Notes under the pieces: generated by a model
The model's input: the letters and a program-made list of their open reading frames with translations, nothing else
Told to the model about the DNA's origin: nothing
Databases searched by the model: none
Translations under genes and position numbers: made by a program
Assembly: GCF_030733745.1 (NCBI RefSeq)
Contig: NZ_JASHIK010000024.1
Span: 1 to 64,000 of the forward strand
Origin: Stappia sp. MMSF_3263
GTDB taxonomy: Bacteria > Pseudomonadota > Alphaproteobacteria > Rhizobiales > Stappiaceae
Direction of reading: 5' to 3'
DNA length: 64,000 nucleotides
Shown here: one piece after another, positions 27,193-36,551 of the stretch
How positions within the stretch are numbered: the stretch's first letter is position 1
How the letters are laid out: every line of letters starts with the position of its first letter

Positions 27193-27995
27193 GCCGGCCC
27201 GGGCACATCCGCAAGACCGGCGGTCCTCGCGCGCTTCTCCTGCTGCACGGCATCGGCGCCGGCGCGGAAATGTTCGCTCCCTTGATCGACGCGCTCGGCC
27301 GCGACCATGACGTCATCGGCTGGAACCTGCCCGGCTATGGCGGAACGGAACTTCTCGCGCCGATGACCTTCCCCGGTCTTTCGGCGGCGCTCCTTGCCTT
27401 TCTCGACGGACTCGGGCTGGAAAAGGTCGACCTGCTCGGCCATTCCATCGGCGGCATGCTGGCGCAGGACTTCATCGCCCGCCATCCGGAGCGCGTGCGC
27501 ACCCTGGTGCTGTCCGCCACAACCGCCGCCTTCGGCAGCCGCGACGGCGAATTCCAGAAGCGCTTCGTCGCCGAGCGACTGGCCCCGCTCGATGCCGGGC
27601 GCACCGTGCCCGAGCTTGCCCGCGAATTCGTCCCCGACCTGGTCGGCTCGGCCACCGCCCCGAATGCCGTTCCCGCCGCCATCGCCGCGATGAGCGAGGT
27701 GCCCGAGGCAACCTATCGCGAGGCGATCCGCTGCCTGGCCACGTTCGACGCCCGCGAGACGCTTGGCCAGATCGCCGTGCCGACATTGCTGGTCGCCGGC
27801 GAGGAGGACCGCAACGCGCCCGCCCCCACCATGCGCCGGATGGCGGAAAAGATCGCCGGGGCGCGCCTCGTCGAGCTGGCCGGCATCGGCCATCTGGCGC
27901 CGCTCGAATGCGCCGACGCCTACACGGCCGAGATCAGGGCCTTTCTTCAGGAAACCGGAGACGCGAACGCGTCCGAAAGGGGAGCCGACCGATGA
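27189..27995 (+). CDS. Alpha/beta hydrolase, NicD-like by position
   Basis: A 268-residue alpha/beta-fold hydrolase. The catalytic triad is Ser86 in the elbow GHSIGG, Asp207 in GEEDRNAP and His235 in IGHLAPLE, with the oxyanion region LLHGIGAGAEM. Directly after a NicX-like dioxygenase, the obvious analogue is NicD, which deformylates N-formylmaleamate to maleamate and formate. That assignment rests on context; meta-cleavage or ester hydrolases share the fold. It overlaps both neighbours by 4 bases. Confidence 0.82.
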   Translation: MSRPGHIRKTGGPRALLLLHGIGAGAEMFAPLIDALGRDHDVIGWNLPGYGGTELLAPMTFPGLSAALLAFLDGLGLEKVDLLGHSIGGMLAQDFIARHPERVRTLVLSATTAAFGSRDGEFQKRFVAERLAPLDAGRTVPELAREFVPDLVGSATAPNAVPAAIAAMSEVPEATYREAIRCLATFDARETLGQIAVPTLLVAGEEDRNAPAPTMRRMAEKIAGARLVELAGIGHLAPLECADAYTAEIRAFLQETGDANASERGADR

Positions 27996-29278
27996 CCATC
28001 GCCGCACTGGACAAGCCCGACCCCGACGGGCTCGATGCCGACCGCCCGATCTTCGATCCGGCCGCATTTCGCCTGACCGATCAGGAAGCGGAGCTGACCG
28101 CGCTGGCCCGCCAGGTGGCGAAGTCGCGCTTCGCGCCCCGCGCCGAGGCGATCGACCGCGACGCGGTGTTCCCCACGCAGAACTACCGCGACATGCACGA
28201 GGCCGGCCTGCTCGGCATCTGCGTGCCCAGGGAAGATGGCGGCCACGGCGCGTCGTTCCGCGCCTACATGATGACGGCGGCCGAGATCGGCCGCTATTGC
28301 GGCGCCACCGCCCTGACCTGGAACATGCATGTGTGTTCCTGCCTGTGGACCGGCGCGCTGACCGACGACCTGGACATGAGCGGGGACGACCGGAAAATTC
28401 ATCTGGAGCGCCGCTCGAAGCACTATCAGCGCATCCTCAAGGACGGCGCGATCTACTCGCAGCCCTTCTCCGAAGGCGGCGCGGCGGCGGCCGGCGCGGC
28501 GCCGTTCTCGACCGCGGCGCGCAAGGTCGACGGCGGCTGGCTGATCAACGGCAAGAAGATCTTCGCCTCGCTCTCCGGCCATGCCGACTATTACGGCATC
28601 CTGTGCGGCGAGATGAAAGAGGGGGAGCGGCCCTCGCGCCGGGACACGATGTATATCGCCGTGCCGGCAACGGCCGAGGGCGTCGAGGTCGTCGGCCCCT
28701 GGGACCCGCTCGGCATGCGCGGCACGGTCTCGCGCACGCTGCTGTTCAAGGATGTCTTCGTTCCCGACGACGAGGAACTGATGCCGCGCGGCGTCTACTA
28801 CCAGGCCGCCAGCCGCTGGCCGCACATGTTCATGACCCTGTCGCCGACCTATATGGGCATCGCCCAGGCCGCCTTCGACTTCACGGTGAAATACCTGCGC
28901 GGCGAATGGCCCGGCCTGCCGCCGGTCAAGCGCCGCATGTTCCCGACCAAGCAGATGGGCGTTGCCCAGATGCACCTGATGCTGGAACAGACAAAGGCGC
29001 TGTGGTTCCAGGCGATCACCGAGGCCGGCCCCGACCCCACGCGCGAGCAGATGCTGCGTGCCTGGGCGGCGCACTACACGGTGATGGAAAACGCCAACGA
29101 GATCTGCCAGCTTGCCATCCGCACCTGCGGCGGCCAGTCGATGCTGAAATCGCTGCCGCTGGAGCGACTGTTCCGCGACAGCCGTTGCGGCGCGCTGATG
29201 TTGCCCTGGACAGCCGAGATCTGTCTCGACAGGATCGGCCGGGAGAGCCTCTACCTGCCCGGAGAGACGGACGAGTGA
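27992..29278 (+). CDS. Acyl-CoA-dehydrogenase-like flavoprotein with an altered active site
   Basis: A 428-residue protein with the acyl-CoA dehydrogenase layout: a helical N-domain, a beta-domain flavin stretch (SQPFSEGGAA...WLINGKKIFASLSGHADYY) and a C-terminal domain ending in CGGQSMLKSLPLERLFRDSR. Where typical family members have the catalytic Glu in YEGT, this protein reads LPWT with Pro405. It may therefore use a base elsewhere, as isovaleryl-CoA dehydrogenase does, or be a group D flavin monooxygenase fed by the nearby flavin reductase. It overlaps the hydrolase (ATGA) and the ligase (GTGA). Confidence 0.85.
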   Translation: MTIAALDKPDPDGLDADRPIFDPAAFRLTDQEAELTALARQVAKSRFAPRAEAIDRDAVFPTQNYRDMHEAGLLGICVPREDGGHGASFRAYMMTAAEIGRYCGATALTWNMHVCSCLWTGALTDDLDMSGDDRKIHLERRSKHYQRILKDGAIYSQPFSEGGAAAAGAAPFSTAARKVDGGWLINGKKIFASLSGHADYYGILCGEMKEGERPSRRDTMYIAVPATAEGVEVVGPWDPLGMRGTVSRTLLFKDVFVPDDEELMPRGVYYQAASRWPHMFMTLSPTYMGIAQAAFDFTVKYLRGEWPGLPPVKRRMFPTKQMGVAQMHLMLEQTKALWFQAITEAGPDPTREQMLRAWAAHYTVMENANEICQLAIRTCGGQSMLKSLPLERLFRDSRCGALMLPWTAEICLDRIGRESLYLPGETDE

Positions 29279-30816
29279 CGTCGATCGACCATTGGATCGA
29301 GGCGCATGCGCGCTTCACGCCGAACAGGCCGGCGCTGGTCTTCGAAGGCGCGACACTGACCTATGGCGACATGGCCGGCGCGATCGGCCGGGTCGCCGCA
29401 TGGCTGAGGCACACGCGCGGCATCGGCCATGGCGAGCGGATCGCGTATCTGGGCCTGAATGCGCCGGACCAGCTGCTGCTGCTCTTCGCCGCCGCCCGGA
29501 TCGGCGCGGTTCTGGTGCCGCTCAACTGGCGCCTTGCCCCGCCGGAACTCGCCCATGCGGTCACCGACAGCGGCGCGTCGCTGATCGTCCACCAGCCGGC
29601 CTTCGCCGCCACGTTGTCGGCAATGGGCGCAATCGAAGCGATGCCGCCGGCCCATCTCGCCGACCCCGCGACCGGCGGGCTCGCCGCAAGCACCGCCGAC
29701 AGGCTCCCGGTCGCTGCCGGGGCCGCCGGCGGCGGCTGCGCGAGCGATCCGCTGCTGATCGTCTACACCTCCGGCACGACGGGCCTGCCGAAAGGCGCGG
29801 TGCTGACGCAAAAGGCGCTCGAGACCAATGCGCTCAACGCGGTGCACATGCAGGAGATCGCCGCCACCGACACGATCCTGACGGTGCTGCCGATGTTCCA
29901 TGTCGGCGGGCTCAACATCCAGACGACGCCTGCGCTCTATACCGGAGCCCGCGTCATCCTGCATGACCGCTTCACGCCCGCGGCAACGCTGGCCGCGATC
30001 CGCGACGAACGACCCGACCTCACCGTGCTGGTGCCCGCCACCCTGTCGGCGATGATCGCCCACCCCGACTGGGAGAGGACCGACCTGTCGTCCCTGCGCG
30101 CCGTGGCGACCGGCTCCTCCGACGTGCCGCACATGCTGATGCGCGCCTTCATCCGCCGCGGCGTGCCGGTCCTCCAGATCTATGGCGCGACCGAGACAGG
30201 CCCCGTCGCCATCTACCAGCGGCGCGGCGACAGCGAGGAGGAGTTCGGCGCGATCGGCCGTGCCGGCCTGCACACGCGCGCCCGCATCATGGTCGGCGAC
30301 CGCCGGGCGGAGCCGGGAGAGATCGGCGAGATCGAGCTCAGGGGCGGCAACATCACGACAGGCTACTGGAACAGGCCCGAGGCCGATGCCGGCACCTTCC
30401 AGGACGGCTGGTTCCGCACCGGCGACCTGGCGCTGGCCGACGAGGCCGGCGTCTTCTGGTTCAAGGACCGGCTGAAGAACGTCATCATTTCCGGCGGCGA
30501 GAACATCTATCCGGCCGAGCTGGAGCGGGTGCTGGGCGAGATCTCGGGCCTGAAGGAGGCCGCCGTCGTCGGCGTCGCCGACCTGCGCTGGGGCGAGAGC
30601 CCGGTCGCGGTGGTGGTGCCGCAGGAACAGGGGAAAATCAGCGCGGAAACGGTGCTGAAAGGCTTCGACGGACATCTGGCGCGCTACAAGCACCCGAAAT
30701 CCGTCGTATTCGTGGAGGCCTTGCCGCGCAACGCGCTCGGCAAGATCCAACTGGATAAGGTCAGGAAAATGGCTGAGGATGCCCTCGGCAAGGATAGTAA
30801 AAAACAACGAGCCTGA
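29275..30816 (+). CDS. AMP-dependent acyl-CoA synthetase/ligase
   Basis: A 513-residue ANL-superfamily enzyme that activates a carboxylic acid to its CoA thioester through an acyl-adenylate. The P-loop VYTSGTTGLPKG is near residues 162-173, followed by YGATETGP, the hinge TGDLALADEAGVFWFKDRLK, and the C-terminal lysine in PRNALGKIQLDK near 492. Start is GTG 29275, overlapping the preceding stop after GGAGAG. The substrate is likely an intermediate of the same pathway or the imported acid. Confidence 0.92.
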   Translation: MTSIDHWIEAHARFTPNRPALVFEGATLTYGDMAGAIGRVAAWLRHTRGIGHGERIAYLGLNAPDQLLLLFAAARIGAVLVPLNWRLAPPELAHAVTDSGASLIVHQPAFAATLSAMGAIEAMPPAHLADPATGGLAASTADRLPVAAGAAGGGCASDPLLIVYTSGTTGLPKGAVLTQKALETNALNAVHMQEIAATDTILTVLPMFHVGGLNIQTTPALYTGARVILHDRFTPAATLAAIRDERPDLTVLVPATLSAMIAHPDWERTDLSSLRAVATGSSDVPHMLMRAFIRRGVPVLQIYGATETGPVAIYQRRGDSEEEFGAIGRAGLHTRARIMVGDRRAEPGEIGEIELRGGNITTGYWNRPEADAGTFQDGWFRTGDLALADEAGVFWFKDRLKNVIISGGENIYPAELERVLGEISGLKEAAVVGVADLRWGESPVAVVVPQEQGKISAETVLKGFDGHLARYKHPKSVVFVEALPRNALGKIQLDKVRKMAEDALGKDSKKQRA

Positions 30817-30848
30817 CCGAACCGAACCAGAAGACAGAGGGGACTAGC

Positions 30849-31862
30849 ATGCGCAAATTCATCGGGATGCTGACCGCCGTCGCGGCGCTGGGACTTGCCG
30901 GCGCCGCATCCGCAGAGACCACGCTTCGGGTCTCCAACTGGCTGCCGCCCTCCCATCCGATCGTCAAGGACATCCTCGTGCCCTGGGGCGAACAGGTGGC
31001 CACGGCAACCGACGGCCGTGTCAAGGTCGAGATCATGGCCTCGCCGATCGGCAAGCCGCCGGCGCAGTTCGACCTCGTCCGCTCCGGCGCGGCCGATGTC
31101 GGCTATGGCGTGCATGGCTACACCCCCGGCCGCTTCAAGCTGACGCCGCTGGTCGAGGGGCCGTTCCTGTCCGACAGCGCAGAAGCCTTGTCCGTCGCCT
31201 ACTGGAAGGTACAGGACGCGATGCTCGGCAAGGCCAACGAGCATGACGGCGTCAAGCTCCTGACCGTCTTCACCCACGGCCCCGGCATGATCTACACGAC
31301 GGACAAGAAGGTCGCGACGGTTGACGACCTTTCGGGTCTGAAGATGCGCATCGGCGGCGGCATCGTCGCCGAGATCGCCTCGCGCCTCGGCATGGTCGGC
31401 GTCCAGGCGCCCTCGCCGCAGGTCTACGAGATCCTCTCCAACGGGGTTGCCGACGGCATCCTGTTCCCGGCGGAATCCGTGCCCTTCTTCCGCATCGACG
31501 AGGTCATCCGCAACGGCGTCTCCGTGCCCGGCGGGCTCTACAACACCTCCTTCTTCGTCGTCATGAACCAGGCCAGCTGGGACAAGCTTTCCGACGCCGA
31601 CAAGGCGGCGATCGACGGGGTCTCCGGCGAGGCGATGGCCCGCATGGCCGGCAAGGCATGGGACGCGGCGGACGCGGCCGGCACCAAGGTGATGACCGAC
31701 AAGGGCGTCGCCCTCACGCAGGCCGACGCGGCGATGACCGCGGCGATCACCGAGAAGCTCGCCGGCGTCGAGAACGGCTTCCTCGAGGCTGCCACGGCCG
31801 GCGGCATCGACGGCAAGGCCGCGATGGACATGCTCAAGGCCGAGATCGCCGCGGCGAAATGA
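30849..31862 (+). CDS. TRAP transporter substrate-binding protein (DctP family)
   Basis: A 337-residue periplasmic receptor with a signal peptide (MRKFIGMLTAVAALGLAGAASAE, cut after ASA). The mature DctP fold contains GGGIVAEIASRLGMV and the NGVADGILFPAESVPFF region. Binding proteins of this type usually capture carboxylates, which would suit an aromatic or heterocyclic acid. It is 32 bases after the ligase and overlaps the small permease by 4 bases. Confidence 0.93.
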   Translation: MRKFIGMLTAVAALGLAGAASAETTLRVSNWLPPSHPIVKDILVPWGEQVATATDGRVKVEIMASPIGKPPAQFDLVRSGAADVGYGVHGYTPGRFKLTPLVEGPFLSDSAEALSVAYWKVQDAMLGKANEHDGVKLLTVFTHGPGMIYTTDKKVATVDDLSGLKMRIGGGIVAEIASRLGMVGVQAPSPQVYEILSNGVADGILFPAESVPFFRIDEVIRNGVSVPGGLYNTSFFVVMNQASWDKLSDADKAAIDGVSGEAMARMAGKAWDAADAAGTKVMTDKGVALTQADAAMTAAITEKLAGVENGFLEAATAGGIDGKAAMDMLKAEIAAAK

Positions 31863-32371
31863 GCCGGGAGACCCCCGACAGCGCCACGGCCGGGCGGGAG
31901 GCCTCCCTCCCCGCCCGGCTGCTTGGTGCGGGAACGCGCGCGTTGCAACTGGTGGCAGCCGTCCTGCTGCTGGTGATGATGGCGGTGACCTTCGTCGACG
32001 TCATCGGCCGCTACCTGTTCAACGCCCCGCTCCCCGGCGCCTTCGAGCTGACCGAGGTGCTGCTGGCGCTCATCGTCTTTGTCGGCCTGCCGATCGTCAC
32101 AGCGCGGCGCGAGCACGTCACGGTCGATCTTCTGACCGGCAAGCTGCCGGACGGGGCGCGGGCGGCGCTGGCCTGGCTGGCGACGCTGGCGACCGGCGCG
32201 GTGCTGGCGCTGCTGGCCTGGCGACTGGCCTTGAGCGCCCGCGACTTCTCCGCCTATGGCGATGCCACGGTCTATCTCGGCATTCCGCTCGGGCCGGTGG
32301 CCGGCATCATGGCCGGCCTCACCGCGCTCGCGGCGCTGGCCGCCGCCATGCTTCTGGTCCGGCGACGCTAG
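31859..32371 (+). CDS. TRAP transporter small permease (DctQ)
   Basis: A 170-residue membrane protein with four helices, beginning after a polar N-terminus of about 30 residues. The DctQ pattern FVDVIGRYLFNAPLPGAFELTE is clear. It works with DctP and DctM in Na+-driven uptake. ATGA overlap with the receptor gene supports co-translation. Confidence 0.92.
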   Translation: MSRETPDSATAGREASLPARLLGAGTRALQLVAAVLLLVMMAVTFVDVIGRYLFNAPLPGAFELTEVLLALIVFVGLPIVTARREHVTVDLLTGKLPDGARAALAWLATLATGAVLALLAWRLALSARDFSAYGDATVYLGIPLGPVAGIMAGLTALAALAAAMLLVRRR

Positions 32372-32465
32372 CACCGGCCCGGACCGGCCCCGTTCAACGC
32401 ATGCGTTCCGGGGGGCGGCATCGCCCCCTTCTCCCACACCTCGCGCGACCGGAACTTGCAAGACC

Positions 32466-33758
32466 ATGGAAACCTGGCTTCCCGGCCTCGTCATACTCGT
32501 CGTCGTCATGTTCGCCGGCGTGCCGATCGCCGTCGCCATGGCCGCCGTCGGCGGTCTCGGCCTGACCATGATCCTCGGCTTCACCCCCGCCATGGCGATC
32601 GTCGGCCAGACCACGTTCGACACCGGCCTGTCCTATTCGCTCTCCGTGGTGCCGCTGTTCGTCCTGATGGGCAACCTTGTCACCCGGGCGGGCCTTTCCG
32701 ACGAGCTCTACGCCGCCTGCCATGCCTGGCTCGGCCACCGCAGGGGCGGGCTCGCCATGGCCACCGCCGTCGCCTGCGGTGGATTTTCCGCCGTTTGCGG
32801 CTCCTCGCTGGCCACCGCCGCGACGATGGGCAAGGTCGCGCTGCCGCAGATGCGCCGCTACAAGTATGACGACGGGCTGGCCAGCGGCGTCATCGCCGCC
32901 GGCGGCACGCTGGGAATTCTCATTCCGCCCTCCGTCATCCTGGTGCTCTACGGCGTCACCGCCCAGCAGGACATCGCCAGGCTGTTCATCGCCGGCATCG
33001 TGCCCGGCATTCTCGGCATTCTCGGCTACATGGCCGCCGTGCGCCTCGTATGCTGGTACCGCCCGCAGGCCGGCCCGCCGGCCGAACGCCTGCCCTATCG
33101 CGAGCGTTTCCGCGCGCTCTCCGGCGTCGCCGGCATCACCGCGCTCTTCGTCCTCGTCATCGGCGGCATCTATGCCGGCATCTTCACCGCGACGGAGGCG
33201 GCCGGCATCGGCGCCAGCGGCGCCTTCGTCATCGCCCTTTTCCGACGCAGGTTGACCTGGGCGACCCTGCTGGAGACGCTTTCCGACACGGCCGCCACGA
33301 CGACGATGATGTTCATGGTGCTGATCGGCGCGCTGATCTTCTCCAATTTCGTCAACATCGCCGGCCTGCCCGCCGCCCTGTCCGGCATGGCCAATGCCTC
33401 CGACCTGCCGGCCTGGGCCATCCTGCTCGCCGTGCTCGGCGTCTATCTCTGCCTCGGCATGGTGCTGGAAAGCCTGTCCATGGTGCTCCTCACCGTGCCG
33501 ATCTTCGCCCCGATGATGGCAGCCCTCGGCTACGACCTCGTCTGGTTCGGCATCGTCGTCGTGGTGGTGACCGAAATCAGCCTGATCACCCCGCCCGTCG
33601 GCCTCAACGTCTTCGTGCTGAAGACGGTGATGCCGGACGTTCCGCTCGGCCGGATCTTCCGCGGCATCGTGCCCTTCATCCTCGCCGACATCGTCCGCCT
33701 GGCGGTGATCGTCGCCTTCCCGGCGCTGGTCCTCGCCCTGCCGAACCTGATGCGCTGA
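32466..33758 (+). CDS. TRAP transporter large permease (DctM)
   Basis: A 430-residue inner-membrane protein with about 12 helices and DctM motifs GVPIAVAMAAVGG, SYSLSVVPLFVLMGNLV, FSAVCGSSLATAATMGKVALPQM and GTLGILIPPSV. It completes the TRAP system and is the last gene of the island. The 94-base gap to the small permease is the widest within the operon; no terminator is obvious after the stop. Confidence 0.94.
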   Translation: METWLPGLVILVVVMFAGVPIAVAMAAVGGLGLTMILGFTPAMAIVGQTTFDTGLSYSLSVVPLFVLMGNLVTRAGLSDELYAACHAWLGHRRGGLAMATAVACGGFSAVCGSSLATAATMGKVALPQMRRYKYDDGLASGVIAAGGTLGILIPPSVILVLYGVTAQQDIARLFIAGIVPGILGILGYMAAVRLVCWYRPQAGPPAERLPYRERFRALSGVAGITALFVLVIGGIYAGIFTATEAAGIGASGAFVIALFRRRLTWATLLETLSDTAATTTMMFMVLIGALIFSNFVNIAGLPAALSGMANASDLPAWAILLAVLGVYLCLGMVLESLSMVLLTVPIFAPMMAALGYDLVWFGIVVVVVTEISLITPPVGLNVFVLKTVMPDVPLGRIFRGIVPFILADIVRLAVIVAFPALVLALPNLMR

Positions 33759-34205
33759 AGCGGCCCGCGCGGCGATTCCGGTCTTGACCCGGGCCGTCAT
33801 TGCGCGCAAATGAAAGGAAACGGGCACTCTCCGCACCCTTTCCGGGCGCGGGCACGATGCTTGTGTCCGTTTCGGAGAAAGGGCCGGCCCGCCCGCCAGT
33901 GTCGGACGGGGCAGAACGGCCGGAAGCTGGAGCCCATGCAGGTCGCCACGGCAACATCCCCGATGACTGTTCGCACCGCGACGGCGACCCGCCGCCGCGC
34001 GCGCCGCTGGCGGCGCGTCGAGATCTGCGACCGCCACCGGCTTCCCGCGCGCTTCCATGCCCGCTTCGCCGCCGTCTACGGCCTCGCGCGCGCCTAGCCG
34101 CACGCCCGCATCCGACCGTTTCGCCGCCCGACCGCTTCAGCGCCACGGCGGCATCCGGGGCCAAGGCTCCAGCAAGCCCCCCGACACGTCCTTCAGGAGA
34201 GACAG
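33759..34205. other. 447-base spacer before leuC
   Basis: It holds the leuC promoter region and one small arginine-rich reading frame (33936-34097). No leucine-rich leader peptide, riboswitch or terminator was recognised. Confidence 0.6.
33936..34097 (+). CDS. Possible small arginine-rich protein (53 aa)
   Basis: The frame starts MQVATATSPMTVRTATATRR and ends ARFAAVYGLARA, with a run of arginines and the segment CDRHRLPARFHARFAA. A GGAG lies 4-5 bases before the ATG. It belongs to no family I know. Composition and high GC make a chance frame possible; conservation in related genomes would decide. Confidence 0.3.
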   Translation: MQVATATSPMTVRTATATRRRARRWRRVEICDRHRLPARFHARFAAVYGLARA

Positions 34206-35618
34206 ATGAGCAGCCCGCGCAGCCTTTACGACAAGATCTGGGACGACCATGTGGTCGAGACGCAGGAGGACGGCACCTCGCTGCTCTATATCGACCGCCA
34301 CCTCGTCCATGAGGTGACGAGCCCGCAGGCCTTCGAGGGCCTGCGCATGACCGGTCGCCAGGTGCGCCAGCCCGGCAAGACGCTCGCCGTCGTCGACCAC
34401 AACGTGCCGACCACGGACCGCAGCCACGGCATCGACGACCCGGAATCGGCCCTGCAGGTGAACACTCTGGCCAACAACGCGGCCGAGTTCGGCGTCGAGT
34501 ATTACAGCGAGACCGACGCCCGCCAGGGCATCGTCCACATCGTCGGCCCCGAACAGGGCTTCACCCTGCCGGGCATGACCATCGTCTGCGGCGACAGCCA
34601 CACCTCCACCCATGGCGCCTTCGGCGCGCTCGCCCACGGCATCGGCACCTCGGAGGTCGAGCACGTGCTCGCCACCCAGACGCTGATCCAGAAGAAGGCG
34701 AAGAACATGCGGGTGACGGTCGACGGCGTCCTGCCCGAGGGCGTCACGGCCAAGGACATCATCCTTGCCATCATCGGCGAGATCGGCACTGCCGGCGGCA
34801 CCGGACATGTCATCGAATATGCCGGCGAGGCGATCCGCGCCCTGTCGATGGAAGGCCGCATGACCGTCTGCAACATGTCGATCGAGGGTGGCGCGCGCGC
34901 CGGCCTGATCGCGCCGGACGAGAAGACCTTCGCCTATATCAAGGACACCCCGAAGGCCCCCAAAGGCGCCGCCTGGGACCAGGCCGTCGCCTACTGGAAG
35001 ACGCTGTTCACCGACGAGGGCGCGCATTTCGACAAGGAAATCCGCCTCGACGCGGCCAACCTGCCCCCGATCGTCACCTGGGGCTCGAGCCCGGAAGACG
35101 TCATCGCCGTCACCGGCCGCGTGCCCGATCCGGAAGAGATCGCCGACGAGAACCGCCGCGCCTCCAAGCGCCGCGCGCTGCAGTATATGGGCCTGACCGC
35201 CGGGACGCCGATCACCGAGATCGCCGTCGACCGCGTCTTCATCGGCTCCTGCACCAACGGGCGCATCGAGGACCTCCGCGCCGCCGCCGCCGTTATCGGC
35301 GGGCGCCAGGTCGCCGGCAGCGTCAGCGCCATGGTCGTGCCCGGCTCGGGCCTGGTCAAGGCGCAGGCGGAAGCCGAAGGTCTCGACAAGGTGTTCAAGG
35401 CAGCCGGCTTCGACTGGCGCGAGCCCGGCTGTTCGATGTGCCTTGCCATGAATGCCGACAAGCTGTCGCCGGGCGAGCGCTGTGCTTCCACCTCGAACCG
35501 CAATTTCGAGGGACGCCAGGGCTTCAAGGGCCGCACCCATCTCGTCTCCCCGGCCATGGCCGCGGCTGCCGCGATCGCCGGCCACTTCGTCGACATCCGC
35601 GAGTGGCCGAAGGCCTGA
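34206..35618 (+). CDS. leuC: 3-isopropylmalate dehydratase large subunit
   Basis: A 470-residue aconitase-superfamily enzyme that pairs with LeuD. The 4Fe-4S ligands are in GSCTNGR (near 348) and [10 protein letters not shown] (near 406 and 409); substrate motifs include [23 protein letters not shown]. Start has AGGAGAGACAG before ATG. It is separated by 28 kb from leuD, which is read on the other strand. A hairpin terminator follows. Confidence 0.98.
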   Translation: MSSPRSLYDKIWDDHVVETQEDGTSLLYIDRHLVHEVTSPQAFEGLRMTGRQVRQPGKTLAVVDHNVPTTDRSHGIDDPESALQVNTLANNAAEFGVEYYSETDARQGIVHIVGPEQGFTLPGMTIVCGDSHTSTHGAFGALAHGIGTSEVEHVLATQTLIQKKAKNMRVTVDGVLPEGVTAKDIILAIIGEIGTAGGTGHVIEYAGEAIRALSMEGRMTVCNMSIEGGARAGLIAPDEKTFAYIKDTPKAPKGAAWDQAVAYWKTLFTDEGAHFDKEIRLDAANLPPIVTWGSSPEDVIAVTGRVPDPEEIADENRRASKRRALQYMGLTAGTPITEIAVDRVFIGSCTNGRIEDLRAAAAVIGGRQVAGSVSAMVVPGSGLVKAQAEAEGLDKVFKAAGFDWREPGCSMCLAMNADKLSPGERCASTSNRNFEGRQGFKGRTHLVSPAMAAAAAIAGHFVDIREWPKA

Positions 35619-35654
35619 GCCGCGCCGCCCGCGGCCTCCGGCATGCTTTGAGCG

Positions 35655-35682
35655 AAGGGCGCGGCGCGAGCTGCGCCCTTTC
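35655..35682 (+). terminator. Intrinsic terminator of leuC
   Basis: The stem AAGGGCGCGGC/GCTGCGCCCTT (one mismatch) with loop GCGA is followed by TTTCC, 37 bases after the leuC stop. Confidence 0.75.
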
Positions 35683-35794
35683 CGCATGGCACGGCCGTTT
35701 CACGCCGTTTGCCGGGCTTCACAAGACTGTCACTGTCGCTCTACACTATCGCCGCGTCCGGATTGCCTGATCCAGGTGATTCCGGCGAACAGGC

Positions 35795-36367
35795 ATGAGG
35801 AGCGAAGGTGTGAATGTCGCCATCTCTCCAGGTGCTCACCCGGCCCTGGTGCTTAACGCTGACTATCGACCGCTGGCCTACTACCCCCTGTCGCTATGGG
35901 CGTGGCAGGACGCCGTGAAGGCCGTTTTCCTCGACCGGGTCAACATCGTCTCCGAATACGACGTTACGGTCCGAAGTCCGAGCAGCGAGTTCCGTCTTCC
36001 CAGCGTCGTTTCGCTGAAAAGCTACATCAAGCCGAGCCGCCATCCCGCCTTCACCCGTTTCAACGTCTTCCTTCGCGACCGGTTCCAGTGCCAGTATTGC
36101 GGCTCCCGCGAGGAACTCACCTTCGACCATCTCGTCCCCCGCTCCCGCGGCGGGCAGACCACCTGGGACAACGTCATCACCGCCTGCTCGCCCTGCAACC
36201 TGCGCAAGGCCAACAAGGCGTGCTCCGACATCGGAATGTGGCCGATGCACATGCCCTTCCAGCCGTCGGTCCAGGACCTGCACAACAACGGCCGCATGTT
36301 CCCGCCAAACTACCTGCACGACAGCTGGCTCGACTTTCTCTACTGGGACACCGAGCTGGAGCCCTAG
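35795..36367 (+). CDS. HNH endonuclease domain protein
   Basis: A 190-residue protein with a zinc-ribbon HNH core: CQYCGSREELTFDHLVPRSRGG then TWDNVITACSPCNLRK, so CxxC pairs plus DH and N residues are all present. Such chromosomal HNH proteins are common in this group; their DNA target is unknown. A GTG at 35810 with AGGAG nearby is an equally good start and would remove five residues. It is monocistronic. Confidence 0.9.
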   Translation: MRSEGVNVAISPGAHPALVLNADYRPLAYYPLSLWAWQDAVKAVFLDRVNIVSEYDVTVRSPSSEFRLPSVVSLKSYIKPSRHPAFTRFNVFLRDRFQCQYCGSREELTFDHLVPRSRGGQTTWDNVITACSPCNLRKANKACSDIGMWPMHMPFQPSVQDLHNNGRMFPPNYLHDSWLDFLYWDTELEP

Positions 36368-36551
36368 GGACAAGCTCCCCGGCTGCACCGCCCCTCCGCG
36401 TCACTTTCCCGGATCCCGTTTACGCTTTCTCAACCCAGTCGCCGAAAGGCCCGGATTTCCGCAATCGGTTTAACCAACCGGTTGTTTCTTGCTGCCATTT
36501 TCATCCCCGTCAGGACGTCGCCGGAAGCCGGCAGCGGGAGTGGGACGACAA

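Noticed and set aside
36463-36475. AATCGGTTTAACC shared by the regions upstream of the von Willebrand gene and at 54630-54642
   Set aside because: A 13-base match is expected by chance in 64 kb, and only one TTAA half-site is present, so a CtrA box is not supported.
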